From Lactifluus volemus (taxonomy: Eukaryota; Basidiomycota; Agaricomycetes; Russulales; Russulaceae): 64,000 nt of DNA. Under the pieces are notes generated by a model that was not told where the DNA came from, did no database searches, and worked only from the letters and a program-made list of their open reading frames with translations. The DNA is taken from positions 186,001 through 250,000 of the forward strand of contig WTXI01000040.1 of assembly GCA_022376515.1 (NCBI GenBank), in the 5' to 3' direction. A program made the translations under genes and the position numbers. Within the stretch, counting starts at the first letter, position 1, and the number at the start of each line of letters is the position of its first letter. Positions 47,601-59,516 of the stretch are shown here, piece after piece.

Positions 47601-48134
47601 GAGTGAGTTGACCAAGACTGCTGATCTCGGCGGAGAGAAGGGCGGTGGTTGAGCTGGAGTGGCAAGGATAGATTCACGAGATATGTTTGAATCTGCAAGA
47701 AGTTGATAGATGTTCGCGAGATAAAATGCGGAGGTATCTTGTGGATTTGGCTTGAGGTCTTGAACAGAGACCGCGGCGAATGCTGCGAGCGCAGCAGAGA
47801 ATAAACCGGTCTCAAAATTTAAGTTGACTGCTGAACCATCCAAGTGAGGAGATCAAGATGAGGACTCACGAAAATAAGGATGCCGTCTGCATCCTTTTGC
47901 CACCGATTGGACATTTTGTCGTCTTCTCCCTCTGTCATCTTAACGTACATATGAAGGAGAGGGCCTGCGCTATCGGTAAAGTTGGCTTGTCCCTGAGAAG
48001 GTTGATTTTGCTCTGGCCGGGGGACGTCACGAAGGCCAGCTATGTGGAGGATGAATTCGTTGATAACGCCTGATACAGCTCGTGTCGGATAACATACTGG
48101 TTCTCTGCTCTTCTGGAGGCGGCCCTTGGTCCAT
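43737..48134 (-). pseudogene. DUF6535 copy A', interrupted by a LINE; chimeric open frame
   Basis: Exons 48098-48134 and 47870-48039 and exon 3 from 47810 match copy A closely. At 46326-46340 exon 3 is cut by the LINE, and the rest of the gene lies at 43737-44588. The reading frame runs straight from DUF6535 codons into LINE ORF2 codons and stops at 44808. An unspliced-through model therefore gives 1069 residues: about 560 of DUF6535, then about 500 of the LINE C-terminal region, and no Ser/Pro tail. The acceptor of intron 2 has changed from CTGTAG to TTTGAG, still AG. Whether the fusion is expressed is unknown. Confidence 0.75.
44604..46325 (-). mobile_element. 5'-truncated Tad-like LINE in copy A'
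   Basis: 1,722 bp flanked by a 15-bp duplication atgacgaatgaggtt (44589-44603 and 46326-46340). The empty site is at 1363-1377 in copy A. A T run of about 30 bases at the left end is the poly(A) tail of a minus-strand insertion. It encodes the C-terminal part of ORF2 past the RT core: LPILTYGSPIWFTDVKQKG, NQACRRLSGAFRTTPTAPLH, and near the end a zinc-finger-like CPCNDIPFT..H..LFDCRLH. A 3' UTR of about 160 bp ends in the conserved ccccaattc sequence. Confidence 0.9.
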
Positions 48135-48762
48135 TTGGTGTTATATAGGACAAAAAGATCGTAAATGGGATGTTACTGTCTCGAGCTCGATGGGTATTAC
48201 GGCCAACCAACGATTCTCGTGGCGAACCCCCGAAAACGTTGGGCGCTAAACGCTAAGGCCACACGACCACGGCCCGGAGTGGCCGCTGTGCTGACCGATC
48301 TGCATAATCTCTGTTCGTGAACCAGATTGGTGGAGTTTACGATTGATTACTGAGTGCTCGCTCTGGGTAACTTGAAGGATTGGTCTTAAGTTCCCAGCAC
48401 TTTCGCATCTCTGTGAATGGCCGTCTCGGACCCGCCGTGTGTTCTATGTGGGGATGGCATTTTCCTCTTCTGCCAGCGTGGTTAAGGGCCTTCAGCCTTG
48501 CTGTGGCCAGCATCCAGATAGATCAACTCTTGCGAGTCCACTTGCTGAGGAGTGTACTCAATAGTATTCCGGCTTCCCCCAACTGGGGCTAACTCATCAA
48601 GAAAAACCTCACGGCTTAGAATCGTCTGATAATTGAAAATGAAACAGAAAACCCCTAAGCAATCAATTGACCACGCCTACGCAACGTCCTGTTTAACCAA
48701 AACAACAACTGGGCTAGAGATAAACGGAAAAGTACCGACACAAGCACACTGTTTGTATCGTG
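48135..48762. other. Array spacer upstream of A' and downstream of BC'
   Basis: No gene is supported. It is equivalent to 3174-3343 plus 7347-7812, and includes the empty Helitron target at 48304/48305. Confidence 0.6.
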
Positions 48763-49189
48763 CATCAGCAAAATGTCCGAGCAGCTTATTTCTACTTAAA
48801 CTCACTTAAAAAGTTTTTTTAAGTACTCCTAAGTACTTTAAGTACTTTAAGCACTTTAAGTCATTTTAAGACAAGTCGGCCTCCAGGAAATTGCTTATTT
48901 TCACTTATTTTCGCTTATTTTCGCTTATTTTCACTAATTTTCGCTTATTTTCTTTTTTTTTTTACTTAAAATCAGGTCAATTTCAACATTTGAGTGAGTT
49001 TCAAGCATGTTTAAGTGAGATTTAAGCACTTTTAAGAACATTTTAAGCAAAATATATTTGAGATTACACTACAACATTAATAACTAGGACAAGGCTCATG
49101 GGAAACACAGGAGGCACAGGAAACATGGAAGCCGCAGGAGATACAGGACAATCCACTTGCATTTCTCTACCAAGTAGCAACACAGCCAT

Positions 49190-49561
49190 TCATCTTTCCA
49201 GAGGTTGCCACTCACGGTCATCGTCTGCTGCGTCATACAGCTCGAAGCCTTCAAGTGAAAACCAATACCACAGTTCATACCACGGGCCGCAAATTACCTT
49301 GGCCAATGCAAGGAAACCGCTTTCGTAAAGGAACACGGCAAGGTACTTTGCCTTGAGCGCAGGCACTCGTACCACAGCAGGTGGCGGGGGAGCAAGGCGG
49401 CGGGGTGATAGAGACCGTACCCGATACCGTTGGATGTACGAGAATGCTCGTGGAAGGTTGATACAGGACCAATCGTCGACAAGAGCGCAGACTAAAAAAG
49501 CGCAATATGTCATGCGCAGATCGGTATCGTCTGCTCCGGGTAGCGTCGCGAATCTATACAA
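49190..49561 (-). other. Open frame inside the 2.9-kb TIR element
   Basis: 123 codons containing FSYIQRYRVRS, ALKAKYLAVFLYESGFLALA and GPWYELWYWFSLEGFELYD. It has a protein-like composition but no recognised family. It could be a remnant of the element's own gene or a captured piece. An overlapping plus-strand frame is shorter and Ser/Arg-rich. Confidence 0.3.
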
Positions 49562-50419
49562 ACAGGCGACGGGACGGCGCCCTCTCCAAGATCAACAAAC
49601 ATAACACAAATACAATAATTATGAATAATGCGCACCCTCTGTCTTTGCCTTGGCACGAGCCGACCTTACGCGCGAGGGAGGCACGGTCCAAGAGCGAATA
49701 GTCGTCCCATAGTATGGCGAGCGCGAGCAGCGCACAGTACATCATGATTAAATGCGGCGCCGCCACTCCGATCTGTTGCTATTTTTCCGCGCGCAGGGAC
49801 GACAAACCGTTAGACGCGTATGTATGCTTGTTTTGTTGTGGGGAAGGGGAAGGGCGTAGGGTTGGAGGAGACGTACCTGTGCCGGATCGTCGTCATCATC
49901 ATCACCACCGCTCACGAACACTGGACCAGGACGAAAACTGCCGCCTTGACGAAAAAGAAAAAAGGCGATTCGCGCCATCATCACCACCCGAAAACAATCA
50001 GTCCGAGCTAGAACAAACGCGAACAACAGGCCAAAACAAAAAAAAACTTACCGAAGTAATGATCCCAAATCCACCCTTTCCATCTCTCACGATCTGACTT
50101 CGCTATCTTTCGTTCCGCAAATCCAGCCTAACGTGCAGGGACTGAGCGTACGGATGAAGGTAAGGACTGTGGCTGGTGCAGAAAGGCACGCGCCAATGCG
50201 AGAAGTTTGCTGTTGCTGAAGGTGCGAAAAATTTGCACTGTCGACGAGGGCCGCAACATCCGCCATCGCCTTTTTTGCATCCGTGACGACTGCATCCGTT
50301 CCAGTAGGTGCTGTCGGCCCGCGGTTGAGGATAAGTGGGGCAAGTAGAAGTGGATATCTGCAGATTTGCTGAACAGGTCTAATAAGATAATGTGAATTGC
50401 ATTCGCAGAAGTGGATCAC

Positions 50420-50960
50420 GCTCTCAAAGGCAGCGCAGGAAGTGGTGGAGGCGGTGGAGGCGGCGGGGCAGGAGGCGGCGGCGGAGGCGGAGGCAAAAAA
50501 GAAGAAAAAAAGTCAGGAAGTGTTAGGTTTGGACAGGCAGCGTGACAACATACCGGGGAGGTGCAGAATGCGTCAGCGCAGGCAGTGTGATACCGTGGAC
50601 CGCCCGGCAGTGCCAGTGGGTCCAGGAGGTGCGCGATGTGGAGGCGAATGCGGCGGAGGCGGCGGAGGAGACGGAGGAGACAGAAGTGGCCCAGGAGGCC
50701 CAAGAGGAGGTGGTGCAGGCGGTGCAGGCGGCGGTGCAGGAGGAGGCAGCGGAGACGGAGGCGGAGGGGGAAGGGGAAAAAAAAAAGTCAGGCACGTTGA
50801 GGTGGGGCAGGCAGCATGACAACGTACCGAAGAGGGCGTAGAAGACGCCGACGCAGGCAGCATGACGCCATGGACTGCCCGGCAGTGCCAGTGGGTCCAG
50901 GAGCCGCGCGATGTGAAGGTGGCGAAAGCGATGGAGGCGGCGCGGAGGAAGAGAGAAAAA
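50420..50960. repeat. G-rich tandem repeat, units of about 270 bp
   Basis: Each unit has a complex part (ggcaggcagcatgacaacgt, later cccggcagtgccagtgggtc) near 50535-50640 and 50808-50925. Each is followed by a (ggcgga)n-type stretch and an A run before gtcagg. The purine-rich plus strand could form G-quadruplex or triplex structures. Long frames here are composition artefacts. Confidence 0.65.
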
Positions 50961-51825
50961 AGGCAGGGATGCTGAGACGTGTGGCGGGGCAAGACGGCGA
51001 GCAGTGGTGGCGACAACAGAGGCGAGACAGCGACAGAGGGAGACAGAGGGAGGGATAGGCGCAGACGACGAGAGGCACGAAAATGATGAGGCAAACGAAA
51101 ATCAACATCAAGCAAACAAGAGTAAACAACCGATGCAGGTGCACCGGAACGACTTGGCAAAAATTTTGTGACTTTGGCAAAAAACTTCGCGACTTCACAA
51201 AAATTTCAGTGTGCTTAGCTAATTATGTGATAATTAAGTGACTTTAAGCGACTTTAAGCGAATTTAAGCGACTTTAAGCAACTGTACATGTATAAGTAAC
51301 AATTAAGCAAACACAATAACTAGTAACCAGTGAACGAATTGTTTTAAGTGGTTTTAAGTGACAATTAAGCGACACCTGATAATCAAGCAACTGGTAAGTG
51401 CAGTAAGTGGTCAACAAGATGTTTTAAGTGCAATTAAGTACACAGACATGACACTTAAGCAGTTGATTAAAAATCATGTGACCACTTTGCTTAAAAAATG
51501 GGCATCACTTAACTTGCTTAATTGTGCTTAAATGACTTAATTGTCTTAGGCTTCGCTTAATGTACTTAAAACTACTTAAAAAGCAATTTTAAGCAATTTT
51601 AAGTACATTTTAAGCATATTTTAAGCACATTTTAAGTAAAACTTTTTAAGTGACTTTAAGTAACTTTAAGCTGCTCGGACATTTTGCTGATGTGAGCACA
51701 TCGACTTGGTAAAAGCAGTCACAGAGGCTTGACAACATCAACTTGAAAGGGCCTATAATTATCCAATTGGGTCACGTCTATATGTAGCATCAACAGAGAC
51801 TAACTTACACGACCGGTTTTCGACT

Positions 51826-54479
51826 CTATTCTGGATGATCAATGTCGTGAGAGACGGATGCTGCATCAAGAGGATGCCGCAAAACATCTGTAGCCACCTC
51901 AGGGATGGACATAACTGACTCCTGGGACTGTTCTAAAGCTTCCGCATGATAACGCAGATCGGGGTCCGGAGGATCATCAACTATTCCATCATTCGCCGTG
52001 CTAATGTTTGGGTGCGAAGCAGAGGTTCCCTGCGGCGGCGCGGGCAAAATGGCCATTGTTGAGGTGGCGAGAAGCGGAAGCGGAGCTGTGGTCACTTGGT
52101 CAATCGGGAATGCGGGAGAAGCTAGTGATGACCGAGTGACTGCAGGTATCGTGTAGTTGGGAACTGAGGCCACGGAAGACAACAATGGAATATCGGAGGC
52201 AGCACCAAGATCTGGTGGGGCGAAGGGCGAGTGTAGCGTGAATGTCGACACTCCGGGGGCATGAGGGCTTGACTCGGAGTCGGAAGTGGGAGAGATGGTC
52301 ATGGTAGTGGTGTCAGTGGGACCTTGTGTTATCAAGTCGAGAGAGGTAGCAACGACGTTGCTGCTGTTGACATTGGTCGGTGGTGTGTGGCGGGGGGACT
52401 CAACGGATGGCGTAACATCAGGTAAATCGTGGAGCGATATCTGTTCTGCAAAATGTATGCGCCTATGATCTGCGCTCAATGCGGGAATGGATGACAGGAC
52501 AGGCTCTGTGGAATCGGCATGTGGTGAGGGGAGGTTAGGATCGGTGATCTCGCCTATCACGGAATCGGGGTGATGGCCCGGGATATTGCACAATGATGGG
52601 GGCGAGTCGCGGATCAGGGCAGCATCGGTGTCTTGATGTAAAGCGTCATAATGATGTAGAATTTGTGAGAGAATAGCATAAGAAGCCAAAGGAGACTTGG
52701 AGTCGTCAGTGTCACGGTCTGCTTGTAGAAGGATTTCATTCCACAAAGCACAGAAGTCGTGCTGCAGTCTAGGAAGAGTATTTCGGATGTCGAATCTGGA
52801 GATACATTCCAGGATCTTGATTAGAGTAGCCGTAATTGGAATATCCGTCCAGTCGAGACGGAGGTGGTGGAACAGCCGAATGGTGTGGATCAAGTTGGCA
52901 AGTAGAACGCTGTCACCATTTTGAAGAACCTCTTCTGATACGCTTAGTTGATCCATGGCAAGTGAGTTCCAACGGTCATCCCGTTCCGGTACACTTGCAA
53001 TGACACCGGCAATTATACCTTGAGAACATAAACCGTCGCCGTTGCTTCTCAGAGATAGCCCAATCTCAACCGATCCCAATACTACTACGTCTTCTGCGAA
53101 AATGCGTCGGAGGACATACATAGTCGCACGGGTGAGATGTGCCGTATCGACGGCTTTCGCGCATGTGATGACCCGCCTTTTCTTGTCCGACTCCAAAACC
53201 AAACTAGATGTCAAAGTACGGCTCATGAACCCATAAAGTGCCGTTGCCAATGTCCCGTCCACTTTAGCGAAAATGAGGTCGAGGTCGAGGTCGAGGACCA
53301 CGTCCGAAACGCAGAAGTCGGGGATGACTTCGAAAAATTGTTCAAGATCCTTATCTTCATCCAGAGCGTCAATTGTCCATGCCAGGATACGACTGGTGAT
53401 TTCCACCGACATCTTCGAGCCTGTATCTTGAAATGCCTTCGTCATACCCCAAAACAATTGTCTGCGATATGTTTCCGGAAACGTGGAGGGGAAAGATAAG
53501 CAGTCATGAAGCCAAAGAAAGTAAGCAATTCGGGAGACTGCATATCGGATGCTGGTATAGAAGAACCATGCCGAGGAGGAAAGTGGGGAATAGTAGGGGC
53601 TATCGTTCCAGAAGATTGGCATCAACGTGATGCATCCGTATATTGCTCCTGCAAGTCCAACCCACCAAATAACCACACTGAATACAGTGTGGTCAATGTT
53701 GAACAAAAAAATAACCAGTCCTGAGAAGAACAGGAACAGAGACAGGTGTAGCAGAGCGGGCAATGCTTCAACTGACCACGGAAGATGAAACTTGTCCACC
53801 CCGTTAGCAAAGAATGCGTGGATAGGTGCTCGCTTGTGTGGGCTGTAACGTGGCGGTTGTGCAATTTCCACGTATCGACGCGCCCACTGCTGTAACATAG
53901 TCGCCAGTAGGGCACATGTGAGACTGATGACCAAACTGAGGAACCAGAGTGAGTTGACCAAGACTGCTGATCTCGGCGGAGAGAAAGGGGGTGGTTGAGC
54001 TGGAGTGGCAAGTATTGATGCACGAGATATGTTTGTATCTGCAAGAAGTTGATAGATGTTCGCGAGATAAAATGCCGATGTATCTTGTGGATTTGGCCTG
54101 AGGTCTTGAACAGAGACCGTGGCCAATGCTGCAAGCGCAGCAGAGAATAAACCAGTCTACATATTCAAATTGAGTGCTGCGCCCCAGCGCGGAGACTAAT
54201 ATGAGGACTCACGAAAATAAGGATGCCGTTGGCATCCTTTTGCCACCGTTTGGCCATTTTGTCGTCTTCATCCTCTGTCATCTTAATGTACATATTCAAG
54301 AGGGGGCCTGAGCTATCGGAAAAGCTGGCTTGCCCCTGAGATGACTGATTTCGCTCTGGACGGGGGACGTCACGAAGATCAGCTATAGGGAAGGATGAAT
54401 TCGTTGATAAAGCTCGATACAGCTGGATGTCGGATAACATACTGATTCTCTGTCCTTCTGGAGGCAGTTCTTGTTCCAT
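51826..54479 (-). CDS. DUF6535 membrane protein BC', B/C recombinant
   Basis: Exons 54443-54479, 54213-54382 and 51826-54156 (introns of 60 and 56 bp) give 845 residues. Upstream of about 53154 (5' exons, FEVIPDFCVSDVV, FMSRTL, LVLESDKKRRV) it follows copy C and H. Downstream (TRATMYVL, IFAEDVVVLGSVEIGLSLR, the tail FAPPDLGAASDIPLL) it follows copy B. The switch falls within gccgtatcgacggct (53140-53154), identical in B and C. In block X the B and C genes are separate, so this single gene replaces two. Confidence 0.8.
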
Positions 54480-56228
54480 CGGGTGTTATATGTGATGAAC
54501 GGATCGTAAATGGGGATTGTAAGGATGTTGAGGATGGTACTGTATCGAGCTCGGTTTATTTAATAACGTTGACTGAATGCGTGGCAAACGCCGAGAACAG
54601 TGAGCACGCCACTTGGCACGCTGAGTCATACGGCACAGGCCTCCACCACTCTCACCAGTCGATTCTTCCCTTCCTGTAAGATAGTCCTCACTCGGATCGT
54701 GATGGCCTTTGCGATTACCCAGACCCCATTGAGGTCTTGCGTTAACCCGTTTGTACATCAGGGATGTCTTAGGCAGTCACAACTGGTGCAGCAACGCCGC
54801 CAAGACGCCTCTTGGACCACACAGCAAGACTCGGACGTGAGAGCAACACCAGACCAATAGTGTAAACTTTCTGACTCAACTGCAGTCTTCGTTGTGGATC
54901 GTAATTTGGCGCTTTTACTCACTACAAGTTCAAGCTTCAAGGCCTGGCGGTACTATGTTCGACATGGCCATGAAGCGCTTCACCAACGAACTCTCTAATT
55001 GACCTCGTATCCGATGTGGAGATGGATGCAGAGTCGTTCTGTCCTCCTGGGGGCTCTAACGGTTTGTACGTGAATACAATTCGGACGGTCTCATCAGAGC
55101 CGCTTTCACAGACTGTTCAGGAATGAAACTATCGGTCAGTGACTACAACTTCCATGGCGACTAACGCCCCGATGTGATTGTGTTGGCCTAGACCGTATTC
55201 GGGGTGATCTGACAGAGACACAAACAGTGATGGTGAGGGTCCTGTCTCCCATGGGACTCCGATGATTGGCCGAGTAGTCGATTCTGGCTCGCACTCAAGT
55301 TGAATATTATTGCGTTCGGGAAGGTCTGCTGGCGTAGTGGTTGGCGTAGCGGTTATGACATGGTATATTACCTGGGGCCACTGATGCATCGTGGGCACAG
55401 CCTACTATGAAGACCTCTGGTAGATGAATACGGTTACGCGACATATCAAGGACGTTGCCTAGGTAAATGCTCGTCCGACGCCCAGCCGCGAATGTGCATC
55501 AGCTCTCATGGTGATATCGACCCACGTGTACCCAGTCCCGTGCCCTTCTGTCTCTTCTTTGCACCGCGAGGACTCCAAGATTGCCAGATTCGTCGATGGT
55601 GTGCTCGTGTTGATAGGGATGGAACTATCTTGGCGAGACTCAGATAATGAGACGTGCTTTAGCGACGTAGATTCATAATAGGAATCAGGTAATCAAACCC
55701 AAACATCAATACTATACCCGTTTTTTACAATAGTGGGCTTTGTGTTCATTCGCCTTCAAGTTCACCGTGTACCGCGTCCCTCATTGAGGCGACTGGCGAG
55801 CGGCACGTGATCCCCAGTATATACGCGCTGAGTCTAACCTATACAGTAGTTCCTTACTGCGTCGGCCGCTCTTCGCTTTTTCTGTTCTACTTTGGGACCA
55901 GTCCACGTCTTGAAAAGAGTGGAAATATATACATCGTGAGTCCCGAAGGACCTGAACCCCAGACTGTGAAAGGGCACACCACTGCAGAAAGTCAACTGTA
56001 CGCCACTACAAGGGCCGGTTACACGACGACAGAAATGAGACACGGAAATGACAGATCAACACCTAGCGAGCAGGGGAAATCTTATTGTAAAAACAAAAGT
56101 GGACCAAGGCGAAATCTGGGATAGAGATAAAGTGACAAGGGGTTCGCAATACCAAACCAAGAAGCCAAGAAGCCTATAAGTACCCACGTCTCTATGTAGC
56201 ATTAGCATTGGTAGAGACTGACTTGAAC
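54480..56228. other. D' spacer with the conserved open frame 55129-55398
   Basis: Matches 14039-15453 plus 18534-18841. It contains the intact second copy of the 89-codon frame (55129-55398, minus strand) and the uninterrupted MULE target tactttggg at 55888-55896. The plus-strand frame present at 14502-14690 is broken here. Confidence 0.5.
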
Positions 56229-57170
56229 GACTGTTTTGCCTCTACTCTGTATGGTCGCGAGAGACAGATGCTGCGTCAAGGGGATGCCGCAAAACATCTG
56301 TAGCCACCTCAGGAACGGACATGGCTGACTCCTGGGACTGCTCTAGGGCATCCACATGATAACGCAGATCGGGGCCCGGAGGATCGTCGACTGTTCCATC
56401 ATTCGATGTGCCAGTGGTTGGGCGCGAAACTGAGGTTACCGGCGGCAGCGCGGGCAAAACGGCCGTTGTTGAGGTGGTGGGAAGAGGGAGCGGAGCAGCG
56501 GTCCCTGGTCAATCTGGAATGCGGGAGAAGCTAGTGATGACTGGATGATTGGAGGGATCGCGTAGTCGGAAGCCGAGGCCGGGGAAGACGGCAATGGAAT
56601 GTCGGAGGTAACACAAGATCTACATTTTTATGCGGATCAGTAGTGTCTCTAAATGGTGGGGCGAAGGGCGACTCTAGTGTTAATGTCGACACTCCGGGGA
56701 CATGCGGGCTTGACTCGGAGTCGGAAGTGGGAGAGATGGTGATAGATGTTCGCGAGATAGGATGCAGAGGTATGTTCAAGATACCACTGCATTCTATCTC
56801 GCGGTCTTGAACAGACAGGGGCTAATGCGGGGAGCGCAGCAGAGAATGAACCGGTCTACAAAATTTACGTTGACTGCTGCACCCACCCCCAGCGAGGAGA
56901 CCAAGATGAGGACTCACAAAAATAAGGATGCCGTCTGCATCCTTCTGCCACCGTTTGGCCAATTTGCATCTTCTTTAGTCATCTTGACGTACATATAAAA
57001 GAGGGGGCCTGAGCTATCGGTAAATCTGGTCTATCCTTGATTTTTCTCTGGCCGAGGGACGTCACGAAGGCCAGCTATAGGGAAGATGAATTAGTTTGAT
57101 AAAGCCTGATACAGCTGGTGTCGGATAACATACTGGTTCTATGTTCTTCTGGAGGCGGCCCTTGGTCCAT
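56229..57170 (-). pseudogene. DUF6535 copy D', internally deleted
   Basis: It shares with copy D the loss of the membrane and helical regions and the inverted duplication near 56760-56800 (gcagaggta..taccactgc). Two further one-base losses break the tail frame (near 56508 and 56613), so the remaining tail reads as two pieces, 56242-56457 and 56531-56779. The 5' exon remains at 57170. Confidence 0.75.
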
Positions 57171-57763
57171 CTGGTGTTATATATGACAAACAGATCGTAA
57201 ATGGGGATTGGAAGGATGTCACTGTCTCGAGCTCGGTCGGTATTACAGTAAACCAACGGTTCGCGTGGCGAACCCCGTTGGGCGCTAAGGTCACACGACG
57301 ACGGCCCGGGTAACCGCTGTACTAAACCGATCCGCGTTCCGTGCATGACTCTGTTACAATAGCCCTCCATCACTTGTGCCTGGTTCTCTCAGGCCGCAGA
57401 TAGACCTCACTGCGGTCATGGCTCGGATGTCTGTAGCGATTTTCCTGCAGAAGGTGCCAGTGACCCTATTGAAGTCTTCCACTAACTCAAGCCACGCCGT
57501 GGTCGTGCCATAGGGGGAGTTTTAGCAGTCACAACACAATGTTCGCTATGAACTAGCCTGAGGAATCAATATATCATCCCTCCGTTAGCTGAATCTGAGA
57601 TCGCCGACCTTTGCTTTCCGCTGTGGATGGGCCTCTTTCCGCATGGAAAAGCGAGAGGTCTATTCTGGGGACCAATAACGTTAGCTTGTGTGCATTGTAA
57701 GAGGGTCTCAATGATTTGAGGATTCCTGAACCTCGGAAATCGGGAAACGAATTGACTAAGAAA
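57171..57763. other. Spacer between D' and the LINE
   Basis: No gene is supported. After 57660 the sequence resembles 63550-63630 (gattcctgaac, ggaaatcggg), meaning a new array unit begins here. Confidence 0.5.
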
Positions 57764-57778
57764 TCTATTAGTAGTATT

Positions 57779-59501
57779 TTATTTTATTTTTTGAATTGGG
57801 GTTTAGAGTCCCCGCGTATATTGCGACAAGACTAAGTTACGCTGTACAAGGTACTATCCAAAGGAGACACAAGTAAGGAAACAAAATAGATGAAGGGGAA
57901 GAAAGAAGGCGTAAAAATAAGAAGAGGTCAGAGAGAAGGGGGAGCGCGGCTGAGGCCGGAATCATTCAAGGAGGGTCAGGGCAGGGTGGGAGGGGCCGGA
58001 GGCCTTGTTGTGAGAGGAGTAGGAATTGAGCAAGGCGTCGGCCACCTGCCTCAGTAGAGAAGAGGTACTGTGAGGAGAAGCCCTCTATGGTGGAGGCGCG
58101 ATGGTCAGAGTGGAGGCGGCAGTCAAAGAGGACGTGGTCGATGGAGTAGCGGTGAATGGGGGCCGGTGTGGGCGGGCCCGAGTGAAGCAGTGAAAGTGTG
58201 GGTGTGAAGGGGACATCGTTGCAGGGGCAGAAGGTGTTGTCTCCTGCCAGCGGTCTGAACTGGTCACTGTAGTCTGCAAAGAAGGCATGTTGGCTGAGTA
58301 GTTGTAGCCCGGATGTGAAGAGGTGTCTGTTTTTGTGGGAGAGTAATCCCCGCACAAATGGAGGAGGTTGGTTTGACGGGGTGTTAGGACACGCGCGCCA
58401 GGCTTTGTGGCCTGGCGTGCGAGGGAGCTCGCCAGAGGCGAGCTCCCTCGCCCATAAGTCAAAAGCGAAAGCAGAGGGGGGGGCTGGGGGTTCGATGACT
58501 AAGGTAGGTTGCAGTTCCCGGAGGAGGCGATCCAGCTCCTCCGACCCAGGGACACAAGCCCAAGACTCCTTGAAGAGCCGTAGCTCAACAGCACGCGCTG
58601 GGGAAGGGTCTAAGAAAGAGGAAAGAGAGGAAGTAAAGTGGGAAGCAAAAGAAAGGAAAGGGGACTTAGTGGAAGTGTTCGTAAGATAAGGTAGTACTAG
58701 TTTATTTGGTAAGAGAATATAAAGGAAGCCCCCCGAAGGGAGCGAGAGGAAAAAATTGAGACCCTGCGAAAGGGCCTTGAGGAGTGACCATCTCCGGTCC
58801 GTGTCCACCGACACCCCCAACTGCAGCAACCGCTCCCCACTGTATAGTAAGAAGGCATGTCCGTAGGAATTGGGGGTGGGAATAGGGAGGGATCTGACAT
58901 AAAGGTAATGAGCAAGAGGAGGGGGTTTCGTGATGAGGGAACGAGTGAGAGAGTGTACCGCCTTAGGGGAGGAAGCATAGGAAGTGAAGCCCGGACGCGA
59001 CCAGGCGGACGAGTACGGGGGGGAAGGGTAGGAGAAGGGAAAGGGAGGGGAGTCCTGGATTTAACGAGAGACCAAAGGTTCGTAAGAGGAAGGAAGGTGA
59101 GATGCCATCGTGAGATGGGGTTAGACCAGACTGATGTGAGTAAAGGAGAGGATGGGGGGAGTGAGGAGAGGCGTGTGATGTACTGGGATTTGAGTTTAAG
59201 TAGGGTATATCGTATAGGTGGAATGCCAAGTAAGTGATGTAGTGGTGCAGTAGGTGTAGTACGGAAAGCGCCACTAAGGCGACGACAGGCTTGGTTCTGT
59301 GCCACCTGAAGGGGCTGAACCAAGCCTTTCTGTTTGACGTCAGTGAACCAAATGGGAGAGCCATAAGTGAGGATTGGGAGGATTACCGCCAGGTATACCT
59401 TATGCCAGTTAGCGAAGTTCAGACCTCGCACTGAGTTGCCGAGGACTCCCAGGGCCGCTAGGGAAGAGCGGGCTCTGGAGGCCATGATGGAGACGTGCTC
59501 C
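57779..59501 (-). mobile_element. 5'-truncated Tad-like LINE, second copy
   Basis: 1,723 bp flanked by a 15-bp duplication tctattagtagtatt (57764-57778 and 59502-59516). Same family as 44604-46325 and truncated within about 20 bp of the same point (its extra 5' bases include gtctccatcatggcctcc). Two frames cover the ORF2 end: 59485-58697 (MASRARSSLAALGVLGNSVR) and 58829-57966 (LLYI..TEAGGRRLAQF), separated by a frameshift near 59030. The tail is short, t-rich and interrupted (ttttattttatttttt), so this copy is older or more decayed than the A' insertion. Confidence 0.85.
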
Positions 59502-59516
59502 TCTATTAGTAGTATT

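Larger units (their letters stand above)
48763..51692. mobile_element. 2.9-kb TIR element of unknown superfamily
   Basis: Both ends read CATCAGCAAAATGTCCGAGC inward (26 bp perfect, imperfect to about 60 bp). The empty site in copy B's flank (7801-7830, gtttgtatcgtgagcac) shows that the duplication is only TG (or GTG, sharing one base with the end). Subterminal regions of several hundred bp are packed with ttaagtacttaa- and cttaagcga-like motifs on both sides. The centre (50420-50960) is a G-rich array. No transposase was recognised. The short duplication argues against hAT or MULE. Confidence 0.65.
43219..57660. repeat. Segmental duplication block X' (A', BC', D'), paired with 1-20310
   Basis: See the entry at 1-20310. 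X' lacks the Helitron-like and MULE-like insertions of X, showing clean target sites at 48304/48305 and 55888-55896. It carries its own LINE (44604-46325) and 2.9-kb TIR element (48763-51692). Confidence 0.75.

Noticed and set aside
50573..51198. Long overlapping open frames of about 100-200 codons on both strands in the G-rich array
   Set aside because: They are low-complexity products of GC-rich tandem repeats, present in several frames at once, with no domain and no intron signals.
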